A stretch of DNA of 9,320 nucleotides from Bacilli bacterium (lineage in GTDB: Bacteria; Bacillota_I; Bacilli_A; Izemoplasmatales; Hujiaoplasmataceae): assembly GCA_018400565.1 (NCBI GenBank), contig JAGYMP010000222.1:1-9320 (forward strand). Direction: 5' to 3'. This document shows, one piece after another, positions 1 to 5,134 of the stretch; position 1 is the stretch's first letter; every line of letters starts with the position of its first letter. Made by a program: the position numbers and the translations under genes. The notes under the pieces are model-generated. The model saw nothing but the letters and a program-made list of their open reading frames with translations. It ran no database searches and had not been told where the DNA came from.

Positions 1-1
1 T

Positions 2-1381
2 TCATGGATGGGTGCGGTGGAGGATGCGATTCCCGTTCTTGATAAGTTGACACGCAACCCCAAGGAAAACCTCAAACGGAGTCAGTCCATCGTGCCGATC
101 GAACGTGCCAAACGCATTGACAAAGACACGATCAGACACCTTTCCGCAAACACGCAATTCATCAAGAACATTGACAAAGACGGCAATGTGATGCCAAGCA
201 AGGTCCTGACCTCCTACACGGATTCCGATCTTGCGACCTACGAGAACCGTTTTTTGCGGTCTCTGGTCGACAAACTCCATATCTTTGTCAAGAAGCGCTA
301 CGATCTGATGCTTAAGAACCTGCACACCGAATACAGCAACCGTCTTGAGATATCCTCCACCGTGCCGTGGAAAGAGGCCACCATCGACTATGACATCAAG
401 CTGAACATCCATCAGACGATGCCCGAGGATGAGATGGACAAACGAAACCAAGTCCTGTTTGATCGCATGAAAGACATGGTCAAATCAGTCCGACAATACA
501 AAATGTCTGATTTCATGACGGAAATGAAAGAATTTCCGCCGGTGCGCCCGCCGATCATGAAAACGAATCTGATTGCGAAAAACACGGATTTCCAGACCTG
601 TTACCGATTATGGACGACGCTCGACAAAGCTGACCGTGTGGGTTATGACGTGGACCGCTTTGAACGAAACATCGATTTCAAGGAAGAATACCTGGATGAA
701 ATCGAAAATGCGATGATGGTCCTTTATGCGACAATCGCAAACAGACAGGAAGACGAATTTTTGCTGAGTGTGACGAATCCGTATGAATATCACCGCAAAA
801 ACCATCCGGAGATTTACAAGATGAGTGATGAACACATCCATCTCGAACCGGGTTATTACAAATTTGAGAACAATGAACTCAACCAATATTATCTCGAACA
901 GATCCGCAAGGTCAATTATGGACGTTTCAAAAAATTAGCCGAGGCCGACATACCCTTTGAAGATTCGGTGGATATCATTTTCGGTCAGATGGCAGACATC
1001 ACAAATGCCGCTTACGAAGATGAACTCGAGGATGTTTTTCAAACCGGGGACGATGATGATTTGGACGAACAAATCGAAAAAGTCCAAGAAAAACTGGATC
1101 TGTACAGACGAATCGAAAAGAAAAAACGGGAGGATCTGAAGAAATTCCTCCGCGGCAAATCAGCCGCGCTCAATCAGCTTCGGTTGTTGAAAGATAAGAA
1201 ACGTGAAATGAAAGAACAGGAAAAAGCGGAAGAAGAAATCAAGGAAAAAGAAAGACAAAAGAAGCGCATGCAACGATTGGAAGAAGAGAAGAAACAGGAA
1301 ATACACAAAAAGAAAAAAATCGCCTGGGCGAAAAAAGTATTGCGCGAGGCAAAAGAACGCAGAGAAAACGAACGTCAGTGA
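2..1381 (+). CDS. 3' part of a large coiled-coil protein, possibly DUF2357-related (5' end outside window)
   Basis: The frame is open to the left edge (Ser-Trp codons precede the first ATG at 8), so the true start probably lies upstream and this is a C-terminal part of at least 459 residues. Residues are numbered from the ATG at 8. The segment around 75-105 (TYENRFLRSLVDKL, then a basic helix) and a later stretch near 178-206 (RPPIMKTNL..., then a Tyr/Trp-containing helix) recall the DUF2357 family, whose members sit near McrC-like or nuclease-type proteins. I rate that match as tentative. Residues about 346-352 are an acidic run (GDDDDLD). From about 354 to 457 the chain is almost all Lys, Glu, Arg and Gln and should form a long coiled coil. 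I see no signal peptide or membrane segment in this part, so it is probably cytoplasmic. The stop (TGA) lies only 12 bases before the next gene, which suggests co-transcription with the SipW cassette. Function is unknown. Confidence 0.8.
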   Translation, partial: SWMGAVEDAIPVLDKLTRNPKENLKRSQSIVPIERAKRIDKDTIRHLSANTQFIKNIDKDGNVMPSKVLTSYTDSDLATYENRFLRSLVDKLHIFVKKRYDLMLKNLHTEYSNRLEISSTVPWKEATIDYDIKLNIHQTMPEDEMDKRNQVLFDRMKDMVKSVRQYKMSDFMTEMKEFPPVRPPIMKTNLIAKNTDFQTCYRLWTTLDKADRVGYDVDRFERNIDFKEEYLDEIENAMMVLYATIANRQEDEFLLSVTNPYEYHRKNHPEIYKMSDEHIHLEPGYYKFENNELNQYYLEQIRKVNYGRFKKLAEADIPFEDSVDIIFGQMADITNAAYEDELEDVFQTGDDDDLDEQIEKVQEKLDLYRRIEKKKREDLKKFLRGKSAALNQLRLLKDKKREMKEQEKAEEEIKEKERQKKRMQRLEEEKKQEIHKKKKIAWAKKVLREAKERRENERQ

Positions 1382-1393
1382 GACGGGGGTGGG

Positions 1394-2011
1394 ATGATGG
1401 CAAGAAAACGATTGATGCTGTCGATCGTCGCTTTGGCGGCATCGGCCTTATTGTTCGTGTTTGCCACATTCGCCTGGTGGCAGGTTTCCGATATTGTCAA
1501 CGTTGAGGGCGGTGTCGTCAATGTCGGTGACATCGATGTCTCGACAACGCTATATGAGTCCGATGACTATGTCGTTTTCACGGAAACCGATGAAATCGCG
1601 TTTCACACCGTGCCCGGGGCGACCACTTATTACAAACTCTCCGTCACGAACAACAGCAATGTCACCGTTGACATCAAAACGGCTTTGTCCGGATTTTTGG
1701 ACGGATATCCCGCCGGCGCATCATCGACGGAAAATTATGCCGCAGGGCAGTCATTGCTTGATGTGACGTATATTGACATCACCAATTCCCTGACAAGTGA
1801 GAACATCAATTACACATTGATGCGGAATTTATTGCCTTCCGGCGTCGATCCCGCACAAGCAAGCATCACGTTGATTTCGTCCATCCCCCTGCCCGCAGGG
1901 GAGACCGTCGATATCTTTTTCAGTTTCACCATCGGCGGCGAATTGGCAGGCAATGATTATCAAAATTTACGGCTTGACATCGTGTCCTTAGATGTCCAGG
2001 CCGCGGTGTAG
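1394..2011 (+). CDS. Secreted protein with SipW-type signal peptide, TasA/CalY-like
   Basis: A 205-residue exported protein. The N-terminus has a basic n-region (ARKR, 3-6), a hydrophobic core (about 8-23) and ATFAWW at 24-29. This is the pattern of signal peptides cut by SipW/ER-type signal peptidases (compare TWAAF in TasA), with cleavage expected near Ala27. The mature part is rich in Thr, Ser, Val, Asp and Asn and looks all-beta. A VPGATTYYKLSVTNNSN-type stretch (about 75-91) and a C-terminal ETVDIFFSFTI strand resemble the 'PGD...N.G' layout of camelysin/TasA-like beta-sandwich proteins. It has no cysteine, no sortase signal and no C-terminal membrane anchor, so it is probably released or polymerised at the surface. 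A G-rich ribosome binding site (1385-1393) precedes two tandem ATGs (1394, 1397). The second has the more usual spacing, so the real start may be 1397. Fibre or matrix function is inferred from signal-peptide type and neighbours, not from a recognised domain. Confidence 0.75.
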   Translation: MMARKRLMLSIVALAASALLFVFATFAWWQVSDIVNVEGGVVNVGDIDVSTTLYESDDYVVFTETDEIAFHTVPGATTYYKLSVTNNSNVTVDIKTALSGFLDGYPAGASSTENYAAGQSLLDVTYIDITNSLTSENINYTLMRNLLPSGVDPAQASITLISSIPLPAGETVDIFFSFTIGGELAGNDYQNLRLDIVSLDVQAAV

Positions 2012-2019
2012 GCGGTGAT
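2011..2019 (+). promoter_or_regulatory. Ribosome binding site that sets a GTG start
   Basis: GGCGGTGAT is close to the full anti-Shine-Dalgarno complement (AGGAGGTGAT) and lies just before the GTG at 2023. It begins on the last base of the preceding stop codon, so the downstream gene may be translationally coupled. No ATG in that frame lies between the previous stop and the basic signal-peptide start, so GTG is the best start. Confidence 0.7.
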
Positions 2020-2022
2020 GAT

Positions 2023-2637
2023 GTGATAAAAAAACGCAGACTCTCCGCATCTTTGTTGCTGTTGGTGATTGCATTTTTGTTGGCCGCATCCGCTACGTAT
2101 GCCTGGGTGGCATTGCATTTCACGGCAAATGAGGATGGTTATTTCGAATCCGGTGAGATTGCCTATGGTTATGAGGGCGCGTTTATTCCGTCCGATGAGG
2201 TTTTCGTGCCTTCTGAGAATTTGTTGAGGCAAACGATACGGGTCAATAACCAATCATCAATTGAAACCAATCTGCGGATGAAAATAAGTTATACACGAAT
2301 TTATGTTGATGTATCAGAACAGGTAATTACCGAAACTGTGGTTTATAAAGATCTCTCATCTGATCCGATCGATCCCGTGAATGACGATCACATCAACATC
2401 AACTTCGCGACCGCTGTCAACAGGGTCGGGGATTATTACCTTGTCAACAATGCTTTTTCGCCGAATTCCGGACTGCAATCACTGATCCTGTCCATAGCGT
2501 ATGACGGCGATTATGTCAACAACCAATATGCTTCACAAATCATCCAACTCAGTATCGTGATCGATGTCAGACAATCGGATGAGGTGACATGGTCCGAACT
2601 CATGACCATCGATTTTGAGACCGGTTATCCCGCGTAG
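2023..2637 (+). CDS. Second secreted protein with SipW-type signal peptide
   Basis: A 204-residue exported protein starting at a GTG directly behind a strong ribosome binding site, 11 bases after the previous gene. The signal peptide has a KKRR n-region (3-6), a Leu/Val/Ala core (8-23) and ATYAW at 24-28, the same place as ATFAW in the gene before. Cleavage near Ala27 by the SipW-like enzyme encoded next is the natural inference. The mature chain is beta-rich, with alternating Ile/Val and Thr/Asn/Asp, a LRQTIRVNNQSSIETNLRMKISY stretch (split here as LRQTIRVNNQ plus SSIETNLRM) that looks like a PGD/N-type beta-sandwich edge, and many Asn, Asp and Tyr residues. It contains no cysteine, no sortase motif and no second membrane span. 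Outside the signal peptide I see little direct identity with the first substrate, so the two are probably different subunits of one structure rather than a recent duplication. Part of the gene (about 2270-2360) is more A+T-rich than its neighbours. Confidence 0.72.
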   Translation: MIKKRRLSASLLLLVIAFLLAASATYAWVALHFTANEDGYFESGEIAYGYEGAFIPSDEVFVPSENLLRQTIRVNNQSSIETNLRMKISYTRIYVDVSEQVITETVVYKDLSSDPIDPVNDDHININFATAVNRVGDYYLVNNAFSPNSGLQSLILSIAYDGDYVNNQYASQIIQLSIVIDVRQSDEVTWSELMTIDFETGYPA

Positions 2638-2641
2638 GAGG
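2636..2641 (+). promoter_or_regulatory. AGGAGG ribosome binding site overlapping a stop codon
   Basis: AGGAGG shares its first two bases with the TAG stop of the upstream gene and lies 5 bases before the ATG at 2647. The overlap supports translational coupling between the second substrate and the signal peptidase. Confidence 0.75.
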
Positions 2642-2646
2642 CAGTC

Positions 2647-3288
2647 ATGTCAAAGACAAAAGAATGTTGCCATAAGACGTTATCGGTACTCTCCTATCTT
2701 TTTTTGGGGTTGGCCGTGGCGCTCGTGTTTTCCTTGGTGATTTCGTTTGCCAACAACAAAACCCCCACGATCTTCGGTATCGGCATGTTCGTCGTGCTCA
2801 CGCCGTCGATGGAAGAGACGATCATGGAAGGCGACATGATTTTCATGGACACCACGTATGACACGCTGGAAGAAGACGACATCATCGCCTTTGAACGGCC
2901 GGATAAACCCGATATCGTGATCACCCACCGCATCACCAACATCGAAGAAACAAGTGACGGTCTTGCCATCACGACCAGAGGGGACAACAATGATACGTCG
3001 TTGTCATTTGAAATCGGTTTTTCCGACGACAGGGTCATCGGCAAGTATATCGGCAAATCATCTTTTTTGGGTTTTTTATACACGTTTTTGTTCCAAAACC
3101 GGTTTGGTCTGATTTTTGGCGCATTGGTGCTTGTCTTCATCATTTTGATGGTTTTTGAGATTCATCATCTCATTGGTCTCATGCAAGAAAAAAACGATCT
3201 GAAACGGGAAGAGGAAAAAGAAAAATTAGTCAAAGAAGCTTACGAAAGGCTGAAACAAAAGGAAGAAAACCAAACCGAAAACGATTAA
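2647..3288 (+). CDS. sipW: SipW-like (ER-type, S26B) signal peptidase I
   Basis: A 213-residue membrane serine protease that removes signal peptides from exported proteins on the outer face of the membrane. TM1 spans about 11-34 and TM2 about 152-174. The catalytic serine is Ser54 in TPSMEETIMEGD. The second catalytic residue is His94 in VITHRI, in place of the lysine of ordinary bacterial enzymes, which marks the archaeal/ER/SipW class. Asp113 in RGDNND is the third conserved residue. The spacings 54-94-113 equal those I recall for Bacillus subtilis SipW (47-87-106). A Lys/Glu-rich tail (about 178-213) follows TM2 and should be cytoplasmic and helical; it is longer and more charged than needed for the fold. 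The two genes directly upstream carry matching SipW-type signal peptides and are the likely substrates, as in the tapA-sipW-tasA operon of Bacillus. A terminator overlaps the end of the gene. Confidence 0.93.
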   Translation: MSKTKECCHKTLSVLSYLFLGLAVALVFSLVISFANNKTPTIFGIGMFVVLTPSMEETIMEGDMIFMDTTYDTLEEDDIIAFERPDKPDIVITHRITNIEETSDGLAITTRGDNNDTSLSFEIGFSDDRVIGKYIGKSSFLGFLYTFLFQNRFGLIFGALVLVFIILMVFEIHHLIGLMQEKNDLKREEEKEKLVKEAYERLKQKEENQTEND

Positions 3289-3307
3289 ACGGCGTTTTCG
3301 GTTTTTT
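3272..3307 (+). terminator. Intrinsic terminator overlapping the end of the SipW-like gene
   Basis: A perfect 12-bp inverted repeat, AAACCGAAAACG (3272-3283) and CGTTTTCGGTTT (3293-3304), encloses a 9-base loop and runs into T residues to 3307. The TAA stop of the peptidase gene lies inside the loop, so the left arm is coding. It closes the export transcription unit. Confidence 0.82.
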
Positions 3308-3311
3308 GATT

Positions 3312-3340
3312 GTGAAATTTAGGACGATTTTTGTTATAAT
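3312..3340 (+). promoter_or_regulatory. Extended -10 promoter for the walJ-like/kinase unit
   Basis: A perfect TATAAT (3335-3340) is preceded by TGT (3332-3334), giving the extended -10 motif TGnTATAAT. A weaker -35 (GTGAAA, 3312-3317, four of six matches) sits at the ideal 17-base spacing. Transcription should begin near 3346-3348, leaving a leader of only about 18 bases. This makes a TTG start at 3344 impossible for the following gene. Confidence 0.8.
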
Positions 3341-3349
3341 GGTTTGGGA

Positions 3350-3360
3350 AGAGAAGTGAT
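3350..3360 (+). promoter_or_regulatory. Ribosome binding site that sets the GTG start at 3365
   Basis: AGAGAAGTGAT aligns with the AAGGAGGTGAT consensus and is well placed for the GTG at 3365. It overlaps the other in-frame GTG at 3356, which therefore cannot be the start. Confidence 0.65.
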
Positions 3361-3364
3361 TCAT

Positions 3365-4156
3365 GTGACCATCGTCGTACTCGCCAGCGGTTCGAAAGGA
3401 AATGCCACTTATATTGAAATCGGCGGCAAAAAAATTTTGGTCGATGCCGGCATCTCATACCGACAACTTAATCTTCGTCTAGCAAAGAAAACAAAAAACC
3501 TTGACAATCTCGATTATGTGTTTTTGACACATGAACACAGCGACCACGTGAGAGCGTTGCCGATGGTGCTCAAACATCACCGAAACGTCAAAATGATCAT
3601 GACCAAAGGAACATATCAGGGGTTGCCGAAGGTTGTCCATACCCGCTTGGGCGAAGATAATATCATCTTGGTTGATTTTTCCATGCCGATGCTTTTTGAT
3701 ACGTTTACCGCGGAAGCTTTCATGATCCATCATGATGCGATTGAACCATGCGGGTACCGGTTCACGGAAAAAGACAAAAGTCTTGTTTATCTCACGGATT
3801 CCGGTTATTATCCGGACAAAGAAATCGAGCGGATCAAAAATGCGAATGCCTACATCATCGAGGCCAATCATGATCCCGATCTCCTGCTTGACTCCGAGAG
3901 ACCCTGGATGTTGAAAAGACGCATTTTGGATGACCAGGGGCATCTGTCCAACGAGGACAGCGCATATTTGCTGTCACGTTTGATCGGTAAGAAGACGAAA
4001 TACATCATCCTGGCCCATCTGTCAGAAGAATGCAACACTGAATCCGCGGCACTGAGAGCCTATGAAGACGTATTCGGGAAAACAGGCCTCGACATCACTG
4101 AATTTGTGTTGTCATGTGCCCGACAACATATTGAAAGCGAGGAAATCATCTTATGA
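3365..4156 (+). CDS. walJ: WalJ/YycJ-like metallo-beta-lactamase-fold hydrolase
   Basis: A 263-residue cytoplasmic hydrolase of the metallo-beta-lactamase fold. Numbering is from the GTG at 3365, which gives the family-typical N-terminus MTIVVLASGSKGNATYIE. Other marks are ILVDAG (24-29), the metal-binding HEHSDH (56-61), HHDAIEPCGY (122-131), LVYLTDSGY (140-148), EANHD (166-170), GHLSN (192-196) and AHLSEECN (217-224), all characteristic of the YycJ/WalJ group. The family is thought to act as a nuclease or phosphodiesterase; the exact substrate is uncertain, and in low-GC Gram-positives it usually follows the WalR/WalK two-component genes. Neither regulator gene is next to it here. In-frame TTG (3344) and GTG (3356) lie upstream but clash with the promoter and ribosome binding site. 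Its TGA stop overlaps the ATG of the next gene in ATGA, so the pair is co-transcribed and probably translationally coupled. Confidence 0.9.
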   Translation: MTIVVLASGSKGNATYIEIGGKKILVDAGISYRQLNLRLAKKTKNLDNLDYVFLTHEHSDHVRALPMVLKHHRNVKMIMTKGTYQGLPKVVHTRLGEDNIILVDFSMPMLFDTFTAEAFMIHHDAIEPCGYRFTEKDKSLVYLTDSGYYPDKEIERIKNANAYIIEANHDPDLLLDSERPWMLKRRILDDQGHLSNEDSAYLLSRLIGKKTKYIILAHLSEECNTESAALRAYEDVFGKTGLDITEFVLSCARQHIESEEIIL

Positions 4157-5055
4157 ACCAAGAACATGAAAGAATCATCAAAGACGTCATGTCGGAGAAG
4201 TTTGATGTCACCAAACATAACATTCAGATCATCAAACGTCTTGAGGGCGGCATGTCCAACAGCAACTACGTCGTCAAAATCGGTGACAATCATTTCGTTT
4301 TCCGCATCCCCGGCAACAACGCCGAGTATTTCGTCTCACGGGAGATCGAGGAAGAAACATTGGCGCTTGCGAGCAAAGTCGGCATTGACGGCGATCTCAC
4401 GATTGAGATGGACAAAGAGACGGGATACAAGATCAGCGAATATGTGGAAGGGACACCGCTTTTCAAACTAGATCCGTCCGTTTATTACGAAAAAGCTTCC
4501 GAGATCTTGCACAAGCTGCATGATGCCAAACTCCATGCTTCGAATGATTACAACCCCTTCGGACGGCTTAAGACATACCAGGGGTATGTTGAGGAAAAAG
4601 GTCTCAGTCATGACGAGAGTTATTTTGAGATCAAAGATAAGCTTTTAAAGAAAAAAGACTGGCTCATGTCCTTTGAACGCATCTTTTGCCACGGCGACGC
4701 ACAACCTTCCAATTTCATCGCCACCGACGACGGTAAACTTTTATTGGTTGATTGGGAATTCGGCGGAAACAACGATCCGCTCTATGACCTTGCCTGCTAT
4801 GGAAACAACGATTTCAAGTGCGCCGAAGGCATCCTGCCCGTTTATCTGGGAAGAAAACCGAATCCGGATGAATGGAGACGCCTTTATCTGTGGCGAACAT
4901 TTCAGTGCCTGCAGTGGCATAATGTCGCCATGTTCAAAGAAGCGACAGGCTTAAGCGAGGAGCTCGGTCTTGATTTCAAGGCGATCGCCGATCAATACAT
5001 CGCCAAAGCAAACACGATGTATGAAAAAGCCGGAAAACACAAGGAAGCAAACTGA
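4153..5055 (+). CDS. Choline kinase/LicA-like phosphotransferase (APH fold)
   Basis: A 300-residue cytoplasmic kinase of the aminoglycoside-phosphotransferase/choline-kinase superfamily. It has a glycine- and serine-containing nucleotide loop (GGMSNSNY, 32-39), a following strand FVFRIPG with Arg51, the catalytic loop FCHGDAQPSNF (178-188; Asp182 as base, Asn187 for metal) and the metal-binding LLLVDWEFGG (196-205; Asp200). The DWEF form and a later aromatic-rich region (YLWRTFQCLQWHN, 245-257) fit choline/ethanolamine kinases better than antibiotic phosphotransferases. The likely reaction is ATP-dependent phosphorylation of choline or a related amino alcohol for phospholipid or surface glycolipid decoration. 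I leave the gene symbol blank because the substrate cannot be read from sequence. No cytidylyltransferase (licC) or transporter (licB) neighbour is visible. The start overlaps the preceding hydrolase gene by four bases. No terminator is evident between its stop and the next promoter. Confidence 0.8.
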   Translation: MNQEHERIIKDVMSEKFDVTKHNIQIIKRLEGGMSNSNYVVKIGDNHFVFRIPGNNAEYFVSREIEEETLALASKVGIDGDLTIEMDKETGYKISEYVEGTPLFKLDPSVYYEKASEILHKLHDAKLHASNDYNPFGRLKTYQGYVEEKGLSHDESYFEIKDKLLKKKDWLMSFERIFCHGDAQPSNFIATDDGKLLLVDWEFGGNNDPLYDLACYGNNDFKCAEGILPVYLGRKPNPDEWRRLYLWRTFQCLQWHNVAMFKEATGLSEELGLDFKAIADQYIAKANTMYEKAGKHKEAN

Positions 5056-5062
5056 CTTAAGA

Positions 5063-5091
5063 TTGTCAAACGCATTGATATGCGGTATAAT
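5063..5091 (+). promoter_or_regulatory. Strong promoter of the pyruvate:ferredoxin oxidoreductase gene
   Basis: TTGTCA (5063-5068, five of six matches) and a perfect TATAAT (5086-5091) are separated by exactly 17 bases. Transcription should start near 5097-5099, leaving about 37 leader bases. The spacer holds a short inverted repeat, CGCAT-TGAT-ATGCG (5071-5084), which could be an operator. The promoter begins only 7 bases after the preceding stop codon. Confidence 0.85.
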
Positions 5092-5121
5092 AAAGTAGTA
5101 TTGATAGATAGGAAACTATAT

Positions 5122-5128
5122 AGGAGGT
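5122..5128 (+). promoter_or_regulatory. Consensus ribosome binding site AGGAGGT
   Basis: AGGAGGT lies 6 bases before the ATG at 5135, near the optimum, which fits high expression of a central metabolic enzyme. Confidence 0.85.
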
Positions 5129-5134
5129 CATTTC

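Noticed and set aside
2..451. A 149-codon minus-strand frame at the left edge
   Set aside because: It is antisense to the coiled-coil protein gene, has no ribosome binding site I can see and no recognisable domain.
1886..1901. GC-rich hairpin CCCCTG-CCCG-CAGGGG inside the first exported-protein gene
   Set aside because: It is a perfect 6-bp stem, but no T-tract follows and it encodes a normal part of the beta-rich chain, so I do not call a terminator or attenuator.
3479..3943. A 154-codon minus-strand frame
   Set aside because: It is antisense to the WalJ-like gene, whose metal-binding motifs are intact; nothing supports a second gene.
4153..5055. Reading the APH-fold kinase as an antibiotic resistance enzyme
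   Set aside because: The DWEF metal motif and the aromatic C-terminal region fit choline/ethanolamine kinases better, and nothing mobile or resistance-related surrounds it.
5116..5123. Eight-base palindrome CTATATAG in the oxidoreductase leader
   Set aside because: It is short and made mostly of A/T; it touches the ribosome binding site but chance is sufficient to explain it.
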